Assembly: GCF_000688015.1 (NCBI RefSeq)
Contig: NZ_JIAD01000001.1
Span: 682,001-746,000, forward strand
DNA length: 64,000 nt
From: Eubacterium sp. AB3007
Lineage (GTDB): Bacteria; Bacillota; Clostridia; Peptostreptococcales; Anaerovoracaceae
Direction of reading: 5' to 3'
In this document: piece by piece, positions 1 through 9,494 of the stretch
How the letters are laid out: each line of letters begins with the position of its first letter
How positions within the stretch are numbered: position 1 is the stretch's first letter
Program-made: the position numbers and the translations under genes
The notes under the pieces: model-generated
The model's input: only the letters and a program-made list of their open reading frames with translations
Databases searched by the model: none
Told to the model about the DNA's origin: nothing

Positions 1-988
1 GGTACCCAAGCCGGATGGTATCATGGACCCCCTGCATATCCTTCACCTTATAGCGGGAAGACACCGCCGGTACGATGCTGACAGCCACCGCTTGGGTAAA
101 GATCTGTGGAAAGGCGATGAGGGCGTTGCAAAATCCGCTAAACAGGCCGTACATGTACTCCGACTCCTCCGGTGTCCACCCGGTGTTCTGGAGTACTCTG
201 GTGATGATGCCCGTGTCTATGAGCGTCATGATGGGCATTATCTCACAGCCGATCACGATAGGAACGGCGATCCACAGAAGTTTCTTCGCCAGTGTGCGAA
301 GATCCTCCGTTGTCTGATCGTGTTCTTCCGCCTGTCGCCGGAAAACCTTGCGGTTGGCAAGGAAGATCAGGAAGATCACCAGAAGACCGCCTACTGCCCC
401 TGCGGAGGCTCCACCGGAAGCCCCGGCTGCTGCCTTTACCAGATCCCCTGCTTTGAAGAAGGTATAGGCGAGGACCAGTCCGGTCCCGCAGCGTACCAAC
501 TGTTCCACGATCTCGGAGAACGCCGTAGGCGCCATGTTCTGATGCCCGTTGAAATATCCCCGGAATGCCGAGAAGAAAGGCACCAGGAACAAGGCAGGCG
601 CCATGGCCCGGATGGCCAGCGATGCCTTTGGAATCTTGCAGAGCACAGCGATATAGTCCGCTCCGAAGAAGCAGACCACAAAACTGACGCCTCCAATGAT
701 CGTCATAATCATCAGCGCCGCCTTGAACACCTGATCCACATTGCGATACCGCTCCTGCGCGATGTTCTCAGAGACCATCTTGGATACCGCCACTGGGACA
801 CCGGCGGTACCGATCACCACCAGCAGCCCGTAGATGGCATAGGCGATTCCGTAATAACTCATGCCCTGGGCACCAAGCCAATTGGTCAGCGGTATGCGGA
901 ACACCGCTCCCAGCACCTTCATGAGTACGCCGGCGCCGGCCAGAATGGCCGTCCCCTTCAGAAATGTTCTCCCCTTCTCTACCTGCAT
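1..988 (-). CDS. SpoVB/MurJ-like polysaccharide flippase, partial (C-terminus outside window)
   Basis: The frame is open from an ATG at 988 to the window edge, giving about 329 residues with no stop. A GGGGGAG ribosome binding site precedes the ATG. The protein is a chain of hydrophobic segments with the start of the MOP/MATE-like SpoVB family: a basic N-terminus, then a GxxxKVLGAVFRIPL segment and a SMSYYGIAYAIYG-like loop. Family members flip lipid-linked wall or spore-cortex precursors across the membrane. The gene starts 18 bp after mtaD in the mfd-pth-prs run, and spoVB lies near mfd in Bacillus too. SpoVB and a MurJ-type lipid II flippase cannot be told apart here. Confidence 0.8.
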   Translation of the reverse strand, partial: MQVEKGRTFLKGTAILAGAGVLMKVLGAVFRIPLTNWLGAQGMSYYGIAYAIYGLLVVIGTAGVPVAVSKMVSENIAQERYRNVDQVFKAALMIMTIIGGVSFVVCFFGADYIAVLCKIPKASLAIRAMAPALFLVPFFSAFRGYFNGHQNMAPTAFSEIVEQLVRCGTGLVLAYTFFKAGDLVKAAAGASGGASAGAVGGLLVIFLIFLANRKVFRRQAEEHDQTTEDLRTLAKKLLWIAVPIVIGCEIMPIMTLIDTGIITRVLQNTGWTPEESEYMYGLFSGFCNALIAFPQIFTQAVAVSIVPAVSSRYKVKDMQGVHDTIRLGY

Positions 989-1006
989 GCACTCCCCCCT
1001 CTATCG

Positions 1007-2302
1007 TCAAAGCCTGGCGAGGATCCCCGCCGTTGCCTTCTCTGTTTCCGCGATGACGCGTTCTTTATCGATTGTAACATAATCCCCGTCTTTGTAAAGG
1101 ACCTTTCCGTCCACCATGGTCATCACCACATTACTGACATCTGTCGAATAGACCAGATTGGTCGCCATAGAGTGGATCGGATGCATATTGATTCCGCTGA
1201 TATCCAGTGCGATCAGGTCGGCTTTGTAGCCCTGTTTCATAAGACCGCAGTCCTCTCTGCCCTGGGCTAGCGCACCTGCTCTGGTGGCCGCATAGAGTAC
1301 TTCCTTTGGGGTGATCACCGTAGGGTCTGCCGACATGACCTTCCCGGCAAGAGCCATGATCTTCATCTCCTCCGGAAAGTTCAGGCTGTTGTTGGAGGCA
1401 ACGCTGTCCGTCCCGATGGCCAGGCGGATCCCCCGCCGCAGAATCTCCGGAGTGTTGGCCATACCACTGGCCAGTTTCATGTTGGAGCAGGGATTGGTTG
1501 CCACCGTAACGCCCTTCTCCCTCAGGATGTCGTAGTCTTCTCCCTCGATCCATACGCAATGCGCTGCGATGGACGGCACATCGAACACACCACAGTCCGA
1601 AAGATACTGCACCGGTGTCCGTCCCTGGTGGCGTCCCTGGCATTCCTGATGTTCTTTCTTTGTTTCAGAAACATGGATATGCATGCGCAGGCCATTCTCC
1701 TTCGCCCATGCGGCCACTTCCCGGGTCACGCGCTCCGTGTTGGTGTACTCCGCATGAAGGCTGGCATCCAGCAGGATCCTGCCATCCGCCTGCCCGTGAA
1801 TCGCGCGCAGGGCATGGTTCATCTCCAGGACTGATGGCATCTGCTCGAAGGGTGTATCGTCGAAACTTACGATGGACCGGGAGATATTGGCCTTGGCACC
1901 GCTGACTTTCACGGCCCGTGCCATATCTGTCACAAAGTAATACATGTCCGAACTGGATACGATTCCGCTGCGCAGGGACTCCGCCAGACAAAGCATGGTT
2001 CCCCAGTAGACTGCGTTCCCATCCAGTTTATCTTCAAAAGGAAAGATCCTGGTGTTAAGCCACGCATCAAGGGAGAGGTTCTCTCCATACCCACGCATCA
2101 GTGCCATGGGCGAGTGAGCATGGGCGTTGTAGAACCCGGGCATGAGCAATCTGCCCCGCCCATCATAGCCTTCGCCGTAGTCCGCCGCATTCGTCGGCAT
2201 AGTGTTTCCAATATACTCAATACGGTCATCTTTTGTTCCTACGAACATGTTCTCCTGCAGATCCAGGTTCTCGTCAAGAATGGTGATTCTCTGAAATAAC
2301 AT
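1007..2302 (-). CDS. mtaD: 5-methylthioadenosine/S-adenosylhomocysteine deaminase
   Basis: 431 residues of the amidohydrolase superfamily. The metal-binding set is visible: HAH at 61-63, H210 in HIHVSE, H248 in AAHCVW and D299 in GTDS. The HSPMALMRGYGENLSL stretch after the first histidines is typical of the MtaD/SAH deaminase subgroup. The enzyme is expected to deaminate S-adenosylhomocysteine or methylthioadenosine to the inosyl form in the cytosol, as part of methyl-cycle salvage. The ATG has a GGAGGAAG site just upstream and lies 29 bp inside the end of mfd, so the two are probably co-translated. Substrate choice within the family is inferred. Confidence 0.85.
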   Translation of the reverse strand: MLFQRITILDENLDLQENMFVGTKDDRIEYIGNTMPTNAADYGEGYDGRGRLLMPGFYNAHAHSPMALMRGYGENLSLDAWLNTRIFPFEDKLDGNAVYWGTMLCLAESLRSGIVSSSDMYYFVTDMARAVKVSGAKANISRSIVSFDDTPFEQMPSVLEMNHALRAIHGQADGRILLDASLHAEYTNTERVTREVAAWAKENGLRMHIHVSETKKEHQECQGRHQGRTPVQYLSDCGVFDVPSIAAHCVWIEGEDYDILREKGVTVATNPCSNMKLASGMANTPEILRRGIRLAIGTDSVASNNSLNFPEEMKIMALAGKVMSADPTVITPKEVLYAATRAGALAQGREDCGLMKQGYKADLIALDISGINMHPIHSMATNLVYSTDVSNVVMTMVDGKVLYKDGDYVTIDKERVIAETEKATAGILARL

Positions 2303-5300
2303 GTGCTTCCTCCATTATGCTGAGCATCTTAAGTGAATCAGTGATCCTCTGCCTTGGGATCAATGGAATCCTGATGAAAGGTTCCACACCGCCGTGGAAA
2401 AACGCCCGTCCGCCGAAAGCATCGCCCAGCTTTACTACAGCCAGCGGCGTCAGGCCGTTGTTCTCTCCAAATGTGAACAGGATGCGGTTTCCCTGCTCAT
2501 AGATCCTTAACACTCCCAGATCCTCTGCCAATGCCCGGATCTGCGAAATGCGGATCAGATCTTCGGTTTCCTTGGGGATGTCTCCGAACCTGTCGATGAG
2601 CTCGTCCAACACCTCCTCTGCATCCGCTTCCCGACGGATCCGTGAGATCTTGCGATACATGGAAAGCTTCTGCGATTCGTTCTCTATATAGTAATCGGGG
2701 ATGCCAGCTCTGACCTTCAGCTCAATGGAGATGTCAGGCTTCTCCTCCTCCGGATCCATGGGCGGCAGCTCTCCTTTCAGACGTCTGACCGCCTCATCTA
2801 CAAGTTTGCAGTAGAGCTCGTAGCCGATGTCCATAATATGCCCGGACTGCTCTCCTCCCAGAAGATTGCCGGCGCCCCTGATCTCCAGATCCCGCATGGC
2901 CACCTTGAACCCCGATCCAAACTCCGTAAACTCTCGAATGGCCCGGAGTCGTTTCTCTGCCACCTCAGACAAGACTTTCTCCCGCCTGTACATCAGGTAG
3001 GCATAAGCGATCCGGTTGGAACGTCCCACCCGGCCGCGGATCTGGTAGAGCTGTGCCAGGCCGTAACGATCCGCATCTACGACGATGAGGGTGTTGGCGT
3101 TGGGAATATCGATGCCCGACTCCACTATGGTGGTCGCCACCAGTACGTCGATCTCGTGATCCACAAAACTCAGCATCACGTCTTCCAACGCCTGCTCGCT
3201 CATTCTTCCGTGTCCCGTCGCCACCCTGGCTTCCGGCACCAGCTGCCGGATATGCTCTGCTACTTTGCTTATGCCGTTGACTCGATTGTAGATCACAAAG
3301 CACTGTCCGTCCCGGTCCAATTCCCGGCTGATGGCCTCACGGATGACTCGATCATCCTCTTCCATCACGTAGGTTTGCACCGGATACCGCTCCTCTGGAG
3401 GTTCCTCGATCAGACTCATGTCCTTGATCCCTGTCAGAGACATATTCAGCGTTCTGGGGATGGGGGTTGCTGACAGCGTCAGCACATCCACGCTCTTTCG
3501 GAGCTGCTTGATGGCTTCCTTGTGCTTGACACCGAACCGATGCTCTTCATCGATCACCAGCAACCCAAGATCCTTGAACACCACATCCTTCGACAGGATT
3601 CGATGTGTCCCTATGATCAGATCCACCTCGCCGCTGGCCAGTCCTTCAATGATCTCCTTCTCCTGTTTCCCCGTCCGAAAGCGAGACAGCATCTCCACAT
3701 GGAAGGGGAAATCGCTGAACCGATCCCGTAGGGTATAGAAATGCTGATTGGCCAGCACCGTGGTCGGCACCAGGATCGCCGCCTGCCTTCCTTCTGAAAT
3801 GCACTTGAAGATGGCTCTGGCCGCCACCTCCGTCTTTCCGAACCCCACGTCCCCACACAGGAGTCTGTCCATGGGGCGGGGTTTTTCCATATCCGCCTTG
3901 ATTTCCTCTATGCAACGCAGCTGATCTCCTGTCTCCTCATAAGGGAAACTGTCCTCAAAATCCTTCTGCCAGACAGTATCCTCTCCAAAGGCGTAGCCGG
4001 GTTCTGCCTCTCTGGCTGCATACAAGGCCACCAGCTCCTCTGTCATATCTGCGATGGCGCGTCGGGCCTTGGCCTTGGTAGCCTTCCACTCTGAACCGGA
4101 CAGCCGATTCAGTTTTGGAATCGTTCCGTCTGCCCCGATGTATTTCTGGACAACGGCGAACTTCTCTACCGGTACATAGAGCACGTCACTTCCGGCATAC
4201 CGGATCTTCAGGTAGTCGCTGGTGATGCCCTTGACATCAGGCCGCTGGATCCCCTCGAACCGGCCGATCCCGTAGCTCTCATGCACCACGTAGTCTCCGG
4301 TCTTCAGATCCGTAAAACTGTCGATGGTCTGACCCAGGTTGCTTTTCTGTACCTTCTTGCGACGCGTCTTCTTCTCAGAGAAAATATCGTTATCACTGAT
4401 ATAGCAGAGTTTCCTGTCCTGGAACACGAACCCCTGGCTCAGGCTTCCAAATCGGAAGGTCACATGGGAGAGGCCTCTCATCCGGTCCACAAACTCTACC
4501 AGGTTACTCTTCCGCTCCTGGCTGCTCACGGTCAGGGTAATGTCATATCCTTTGTTTATATAGGCGGTGAGTTCCTGTTCCAGCAGCTCCATGTGACCAC
4601 GGAAACTCATCATCTGTGAACTACGGACACTCAGAAGATCGTCGTACTTTTCAATCCCCTTGATCTGCCTCGGAAATGGCGAAAGCAACACCAGTGGTCT
4701 GTGCGCATAGGCCTTCTGCAGGTCCTCCCGACCGGGGATCCTCTCGTGATCCTGAGGGATCAGCTCCCCCCGCTCAAGCATCACCTGGAAATCGTCGTTC
4801 ATTTCCTTGGCGCGCGCTTCCAGCGTCTCCATGACTCTGGCGGGATCATCCACGTAGACTGTCCCTTGCCCCAGGTAGTTCCATAGGTGGTCTGGTTTAT
4901 CGTAAAAATATTGAATGTAGTTCTCCAGGATCTGGAGGTTTGCTTTGTTCTCGATGTACTCACACAGCTCGTCGCGCCGCGCCTCCAGCGTATGCACCAC
5001 CTCCGGGTCTGCGTCCTTCTTCAGGAGCCTGGTGGCCTGGGCAGTGTATGCCTTGCGGATCCGTTTCGCCGCCTCTTCGAAGAGCCGGTCATCCAGAGGC
5101 ATCTGGCCCGCCGGACCGATGACGATCTCTTTCAGCGCATGGAGGGATCGCTGCGTATCCAGGTGGAAGGTACGGATGGAATCCACCTCTGTGTCAAAGA
5201 ACTCGATCCGGCAGGGTTCGTCCATATCCGGCACAAAGATATCCACGATGCCTCCCCGGATGCTGAACTCCCCCTTCGCCTCTACCATAGGGACCCGTTC

Positions 5301-5717
5301 GTATCCCAGTTCTACCAAGGTGTTTCGGATATCCAAAAGGAAGTGCTCTTCCCCCAGCCGGATGTGTATCTCTTTCCCGGCAAAGACCGCATAGGGAACG
5401 GTCCTCTTGACGGCGGAGGTGACCGGCGCCACCACGATGCAGTCCTCCTCTGATGCCAGAGCTTTCATGGCGCTGATCCTTCGGAGCATCTGGTCCCGGT
5501 TCCTGGCCTCGTAGCGCAGGAACACCTGGTCATCCTCCGGGATCACATGAATAGTCCTCCCAGTAAAAAAAGAGAGATCATCCGCCAGCCTCCTTGCCCG
5601 CGGCTCGTTCGGCACGATGATCAGACTCTTTCCTTTCTGTTGTTCGATGATCTCGGCGATCTGGAAAGCGCTCCTGCTCTCCGATACACCCGAGATCCCT
5701 GTCACCCCTTTTTTCAT
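2274..5717 (-). CDS. mfd: Transcription-repair coupling factor Mfd
   Basis: About 1147 residues, the normal Mfd length. Order of domains: UvrB-like N-terminal module, the CarD-like RNA-polymerase interaction domain near residue 473 (GDYVVHESYGIG), then the RecG-like translocase with Walker A GDVGFGKTE near 622, DEEH box near 724 and the SATPIPRTL motif, and finally the TRCF C-terminal domain. Mfd removes stalled RNA polymerase at lesions and recruits UvrA. The ATG at 5717 shares a base with the pth stop (TGATG), so I prefer it over the GTG one codon upstream. Confidence 0.97.
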   Translation of the reverse strand: MKKGVTGISGVSESRSAFQIAEIIEQQKGKSLIIVPNEPRARRLADDLSFFTGRTIHVIPEDDQVFLRYEARNRDQMLRRISAMKALASEEDCIVVAPVTSAVKRTVPYAVFAGKEIHIRLGEEHFLLDIRNTLVELGYERVPMVEAKGEFSIRGGIVDIFVPDMDEPCRIEFFDTEVDSIRTFHLDTQRSLHALKEIVIGPAGQMPLDDRLFEEAAKRIRKAYTAQATRLLKKDADPEVVHTLEARRDELCEYIENKANLQILENYIQYFYDKPDHLWNYLGQGTVYVDDPARVMETLEARAKEMNDDFQVMLERGELIPQDHERIPGREDLQKAYAHRPLVLLSPFPRQIKGIEKYDDLLSVRSSQMMSFRGHMELLEQELTAYINKGYDITLTVSSQERKSNLVEFVDRMRGLSHVTFRFGSLSQGFVFQDRKLCYISDNDIFSEKKTRRKKVQKSNLGQTIDSFTDLKTGDYVVHESYGIGRFEGIQRPDVKGITSDYLKIRYAGSDVLYVPVEKFAVVQKYIGADGTIPKLNRLSGSEWKATKAKARRAIADMTEELVALYAAREAEPGYAFGEDTVWQKDFEDSFPYEETGDQLRCIEEIKADMEKPRPMDRLLCGDVGFGKTEVAARAIFKCISEGRQAAILVPTTVLANQHFYTLRDRFSDFPFHVEMLSRFRTGKQEKEIIEGLASGEVDLIIGTHRILSKDVVFKDLGLLVIDEEHRFGVKHKEAIKQLRKSVDVLTLSATPIPRTLNMSLTGIKDMSLIEEPPEERYPVQTYVMEEDDRVIREAISRELDRDGQCFVIYNRVNGISKVAEHIRQLVPEARVATGHGRMSEQALEDVMLSFVDHEIDVLVATTIVESGIDIPNANTLIVVDADRYGLAQLYQIRGRVGRSNRIAYAYLMYRREKVLSEVAEKRLRAIREFTEFGSGFKVAMRDLEIRGAGNLLGGEQSGHIMDIGYELYCKLVDEAVRRLKGELPPMDPEEEKPDISIELKVRAGIPDYYIENESQKLSMYRKISRIRREADAEEVLDELIDRFGDIPKETEDLIRISQIRALAEDLGVLRIYEQGNRILFTFGENNGLTPLAVVKLGDAFGGRAFFHGGVEPFIRIPLIPRQRITDSLKMLSIMEEAHVISENHHS

Positions 5718-6382
5718 CACTCTCTATGATCATCCCCCGAAGACTCTTCCCTCTGCGCTGCCGCTTCAGAGGCTGGAGTCTCCTGGTCTTTCTCCTTCTT
5801 TTGTTTGCGTTTCTTCTTGGTGTTGTAAAGATTCATGGCCTTGTCTGGGCCGTCTGTCACAAAGCATTTCGTCGCATCCACCGCCGTGCGCACCGCCTGC
5901 TCCAGAATCGGCACCTCGGATTTCTGGAATCCGCCTGTGACAAAACTGATCAGCTCTTCCTTGTTGCCTGTGCCCATGCCGATACGAATCCTGGGAAAGC
6001 GATCGGAATTGAGTTTCCGAACGATATCCCGCATGCCGTTGTGTGTACCGGCGGATCCAAACTTCCGCATGCGGATAGCCCCAACCTCCAGATCAAAATC
6101 GTCATAGATCACCAGAAGATTCTCGACTGGCACCTTGTAGAAATCCATGATCTGCCGCACCGCATCGCCGGACAGGTTCATATAGGTCTGGGGCTTCACC
6201 AGAAGTACCTTCCGGGTGCCGATCCGCCCCTCCCCAAGCAGGGACTTGAATTTCAGGCGGCTAACCCGTATGTCCAGATCCTCCGCCAGCTGATCGATGG
6301 TGATAAACCCCAGGTTGTGTCTTGTATTCTCATATTTACGGCCTGGGTTACCCAGGCCGACGATGATAAATAGATTGCTCAT
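5717..6382 (-). CDS. pth: Peptidyl-tRNA hydrolase with a charged C-terminal tail
   Basis: 221 residues. The N-terminus reads IIVGLGNPGRKYENTRHN, with the catalytic histidine in TRHN, and GSAGTHNGMR supplies the second signature. Pth releases peptides from prematurely dropped peptidyl-tRNA. I chose ATG 6382 over the TTG at 6400 because AAAGGA precedes it and it fits the usual Pth N-terminus; it lies 10 bp after the prs stop. The enzyme core ends near residue 190, and about 35 extra residues rich in Lys, Glu and Gln follow, beginning with a KKKRKQKK run. Most Pth proteins end at 185-200 residues, so this tail is unusual. Confidence 0.95.
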   Translation of the reverse strand: MSNLFIIVGLGNPGRKYENTRHNLGFITIDQLAEDLDIRVSRLKFKSLLGEGRIGTRKVLLVKPQTYMNLSGDAVRQIMDFYKVPVENLLVIYDDFDLEVGAIRMRKFGSAGTHNGMRDIVRKLNSDRFPRIRIGMGTGNKEELISFVTGGFQKSEVPILEQAVRTAVDATKCFVTDGPDKAMNLYNTKKKRKQKKEKDQETPASEAAAQREESSGDDHRE

Positions 6383-6392
6383 ATTCCTTTGC

Positions 6393-7343
6393 TTACTCAA
6401 ATAACTTGCTTACAGATCCGTTGGTGAAGACTCTCGTCATCGCCTCCGCAAACAGCGGAGCTACGGACAAGGTAGTAAACTTATCGAGTTTCTTCTCCTC
6501 CGGGAGAGGAATGGTGTTAAGCAGGACCAGCTCCTCAATAGCAGACTTCTCGATCCTCTCTACAGCAGGTCCCGAGAGAACCGCGTGGGTGGCGCCTGCA
6601 TAGACGGCCTTCGCACCCAGATCCTTGATGGCGTTGGCGGCGTTGGTGATGGTCCCGGCTGTGTCAATCATGTCATCCAGGATGATACAGTTCTTTCCTT
6701 CAATATCTCCGATGATGTTCATGATCTCGCTCTTGTTTGGCTCCGGTCGACGCTTATCCACGATGGCGATGGGACAGTTGAAGTATTCTGCCATGTTTCT
6801 GGCCCTCGGAACACTTCCGTGATCCGGAGAAACGATCACCACGTCTTCCATGTTCTTTTTCATGAAATAGTGGGCGATGATAGGCATACCGATCAGATGA
6901 TCCACTGGGATATCGAAGAATCCCTGGATCTGATTGGCATGGAGATCCATCGTCAGAACTCTGTCTGCACCTGCCGCCATCAGCAGATTAGCGACCAGTT
7001 TGGCTGTGATGGCATCTCTTGCCTTGGCCTTTCTGTCCTGCCTGGCGTATCCGTAGTAAGGAATGACCGCATTGATCCTGCCTGCCGAAGCGCGTTTCAC
7101 GGCATCGATCATAATCAAGAGTTCCATCAGGTTGTCATTGACCGGCTCACAGGTCGACTGAATGATGTATACGTCGACGCCTCTGACCGATTCCCAGATA
7201 TTCACAGAAACTTCTCCGTCGCTGAACTTGTTAACAGTGGCTTTCCCAAGCTGCTTGCCCATGATCGATGTGATCTCCTCAGCCAGTTCTCTGTGCGAGT
7301 TTCCGGCAAACACCTTATAATCTGTAAAAACTCCGTTTCTCAT
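6393..7343 (-). CDS. prs: Ribose-phosphate pyrophosphokinase
   Basis: 316 residues from the ATG at 7343, chosen over the ATG at 7355 because a GGAGGT site lies 4-5 bases before it and overlaps the upstream candidate. Class I PRPP synthetase features are complete: the [10 protein letters not shown] flexible loop, [14 protein letters not shown], and the ribose-5-phosphate site [11 protein letters not shown]. It makes PRPP for purine, pyrimidine, histidine and NAD synthesis. It lies between murC and pth; the prs-pth-mfd order is conserved in Bacillota. Confidence 0.97.
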   Translation of the reverse strand: MRNGVFTDYKVFAGNSHRELAEEITSIMGKQLGKATVNKFSDGEVSVNIWESVRGVDVYIIQSTCEPVNDNLMELLIMIDAVKRASAGRINAVIPYYGYARQDRKAKARDAITAKLVANLLMAAGADRVLTMDLHANQIQGFFDIPVDHLIGMPIIAHYFMKKNMEDVVIVSPDHGSVPRARNMAEYFNCPIAIVDKRRPEPNKSEIMNIIGDIEGKNCIILDDMIDTAGTITNAANAIKDLGAKAVYAGATHAVLSGPAVERIEKSAIEELVLLNTIPLPEEKKLDKFTTLSVAPLFAEAMTRVFTNGSVSKLFE

Positions 7344-7386
7344 AGCTACCTCCATGTTATAGAGCGATGCCTTGCGTGTCGATGAT

Positions 7387-8787
7387 CTATTCCTGTCCGA
7401 GGATCATCCTGCCAACCTTGAACACGTCACCCGCACCCATGGTGATGACCAGATCTCCATCTCCGGCTTCTCGATTGACAAACTCTGCGATCTCCCGGAA
7501 ATCACCCATATAGTAGACCGGTTTCTGCGGATGGGCTGCGCGGATCTTCTCTGCCAGCTTCTCCGAATTGATGTTGTATATATCCTTCTCTCTGGCTGCG
7601 TAGATATCTGCCAGAATGAGCACATCTGCCTGTTCAAAGGCCTCCGCAAACTCATCAAACAGCGCCAGTGTCCGAGTGTAGGTATGGGGCTGGAACACGC
7701 ACCACAGCGTCTCGTGGGGCAGCTTCTGGGCAGCTGACAGGGTAGCCTTGATCTCCGTTGGATGATGGGCGTAATCGTCCACGATCTTCACGTGGTTATC
7801 CGTGACGCCTACCGTATCGAATCGCCGCTGTGTTCCGCTATACTTGCTGAGTTCCCTGCAGATTAGCTCTGCCTCTACCCCCAGCACGTGACAGCAGGCA
7901 AAGGCCGCCGCCGCATTCAGAACGTTGTGCTCTCCCGGAACATTCAGTTTGACGTGCCCCAGATTCTTCGGCTCTTCCTGAGAACCTGCCTCCCTGTAAA
8001 GGACATCAAAGGAAGGCATGCCGTCTGTCTCGAATCGGATCCCGCTTATCTGATAGGTACAGGATTGGTTGTAGCCATAGGTGATGACGTTATCCCTGCC
8101 GCGAATGACTTCGCTGACAAAGGGGTTGGAATCGTAGGCGATGATCTTCCCTCCTTCGTGCACGTCCTCCGCAAATCTGCGGAAAGACTGTACGATATGG
8201 TCGAGATCCTTGAAATAGTCCAGATGATCGGAGTCGATGTTCAGGATGACCTCGATATCCGGTCTGAGTTCCAGGAAACTGTCTCTGTATTCACAGGCTT
8301 CAGTCACAAAGTAATCCGAACCGCCGATCCTGGCGTTGCCGCCGATCTCTGCCAGATTGCCGCCTACCAGGATGGTAGGATCCAGTTCCGCAGCATCCAG
8401 TACCAGAGAGACCATGGATGTGGTCGTGGTCTTGCCGTGCGTGCCGCTGATGGCAATGCCGGCCCCGTACTCCTCCATGAGTTCTCCCAGCACCTGCGCC
8501 CTGGAAGCGAGGGGAATCCCCTTCTCCCTCGCCCGGATGATCTCCGGGTTCTCCTCTGCGATGGCGGCGGAATAGATGATCAGTTCCGCTTCCTCCACGT
8601 TGGAGGCTTTGTGCCCAATATAGACCGTCGCGCCCATGCGCTCCAGCTTCTCAGTGATATCCGAAGCTTTCATGTCTGAGCCTGTCACGCGGTATCCCCT
8701 GGACAGCAGGATCTCCGCGATTCCAGAGAGACCGATGCCTCCGATACCAATGCAATGTACGTTCTTATATTTCTTTAAATCCATCAT
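7387..8787 (-). CDS. murC: UDP-N-acetylmuramate--L-alanine ligase
   Basis: 466 residues. The N-terminal UDP-binding motif [12 protein letters not shown], the ATP loop [10 protein letters not shown] near residue 115 and the C-terminal [10 protein letters not shown] motif identify MurC. It adds the first L-Ala of the peptidoglycan stem peptide in the cytosol. Two ATGs stand in tandem at 8787 and 8784; a GAGGGG site lies upstream. It is the first gene of the minus-strand run that continues through prs, pth, mfd, mtaD and the flippase gene, and it is divergent from spoVG. Confidence 0.97.
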   Translation of the reverse strand: MMDLKKYKNVHCIGIGGIGLSGIAEILLSRGYRVTGSDMKASDITEKLERMGATVYIGHKASNVEEAELIIYSAAIAEENPEIIRAREKGIPLASRAQVLGELMEEYGAGIAISGTHGKTTTTSMVSLVLDAAELDPTILVGGNLAEIGGNARIGGSDYFVTEACEYRDSFLELRPDIEVILNIDSDHLDYFKDLDHIVQSFRRFAEDVHEGGKIIAYDSNPFVSEVIRGRDNVITYGYNQSCTYQISGIRFETDGMPSFDVLYREAGSQEEPKNLGHVKLNVPGEHNVLNAAAAFACCHVLGVEAELICRELSKYSGTQRRFDTVGVTDNHVKIVDDYAHHPTEIKATLSAAQKLPHETLWCVFQPHTYTRTLALFDEFAEAFEQADVLILADIYAAREKDIYNINSEKLAEKIRAAHPQKPVYYMGDFREIAEFVNREAGDGDLVITMGAGDVFKVGRMILGQE

Positions 8788-8959
8788 ATAACATTACCCC
8801 TCATTCTCATGACACTTTAGTATACCATAACCTTTCATAAAATGCTTTACAAATTGCGATTTTTATTTTATAATTTCAAAATCCGGTACGAATAAACATT
8901 ATTCGTTCCGATTTCGATCATCTTTTTAAACATTTAGTCAAAAAAGATATCGATTTTCC

Positions 8960-8988
8960 TTGCACAATGGGTTCCGATTGTGTATAAT
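8960..8988 (+). promoter_or_regulatory. SigA-type promoter of spoVG
   Basis: TTGCAC at 8960-8965 and a perfect TATAAT at 8983-8988 are separated by 17 bp and lie 36 bp upstream of the spoVG start. Bacillus subtilis spoVG uses a SigH promoter; here the sequence fits the vegetative sigma factor. Confidence 0.8.
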
Positions 8989-9024
8989 AGACAAAACAGA
9001 ATATGGCCAGAAAGGTGGGCTGCT

Positions 9025-9318
9025 ATGAACATTACAGACGTAAGGGTTCGTAAAGTCACTTCCGAAGGCAAGATGAAAGCAATTGTTTCAGTTACTTTTG
9101 ATGATGAGTTCGTGGTACACGATATCAAAATAATCGAAGGTCAGAGTGGCCCGTTTATTGCGATGCCTAGTCGCAAAATGGGAGAGGGAGATTTCAGAGA
9201 TATCGCCCACCCGCTCACATCAGAGACACGTAACCGAATCAAAGAAGCGATTTTTGCCGAATACGAGCGCGTATTGGAAGAACAGGAAATCGAACCAGAC
9301 ACGACACCATTGGGGTAA
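9025..9318 (+). CDS. spoVG: SpoVG family regulator
   Basis: 97 residues starting [11 protein letters not shown], the standard SpoVG start, with an AAAGGTGG site before it. The family signature [10 protein letters not shown] and the DIAHP segment are present. SpoVG is a small nucleic-acid-binding regulator that affects septation, sporulation and expression of cell-surface genes in Bacillota. It stands alone, with a strong promoter upstream and a palindrome at its stop codon. Its presence does not prove that the organism sporulates. Confidence 0.95.
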   Translation: MNITDVRVRKVTSEGKMKAIVSVTFDDEFVVHDIKIIEGQSGPFIAMPSRKMGEGDFRDIAHPLTSETRNRIKEAIFAEYERVLEEQEIEPDTTPLG

Positions 9319-9333
9319 TGACATCGTCATTAC
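9315..9333 (+). other. Perfect palindrome overlapping the spoVG stop codon
   Basis: GTAATGAC at 9315-9322 and GTCATTAC at 9326-9333 form an 8-bp perfect inverted repeat around ATC. The spoVG TAA lies inside the first arm. No T-run follows, so it is not a standard terminator; it could be a weak RNA hairpin or a dimeric repressor site for the CoA-transferase gene downstream. Confidence 0.45.
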
Positions 9334-9420
9334 ATGACATATCTATGGTGGCTGTTGTACAAGGGATCTCTTCGAGATTCATTCGGTATACAGCTACTTT
9401 TTTTTATACAAAAAATCATG

Positions 9421-9449
9421 TTGTTCCCTTCCTGCATTGGTGTTATCAT
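9421..9449 (+). promoter_or_regulatory. Probable promoter of the CoA-transferase gene
   Basis: TTGTTC at 9421-9426 and TATCAT at 9444-9449 with a 17-bp spacer, 45 bp before the ATG at 9495. Both boxes match SigA consensus at four or five of six positions. Confidence 0.6.
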
Positions 9450-9494
9450 GGAATTGAATTACGATCAAGAACGCTATTGATAGGAGGAATCATC

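Noticed and set aside
23..1270. 415-codon open frame on the plus strand
   Set aside because: It runs antisense to the flippase and mtaD, has no ribosome site and a His/Arg-rich composition typical of a shadow frame.
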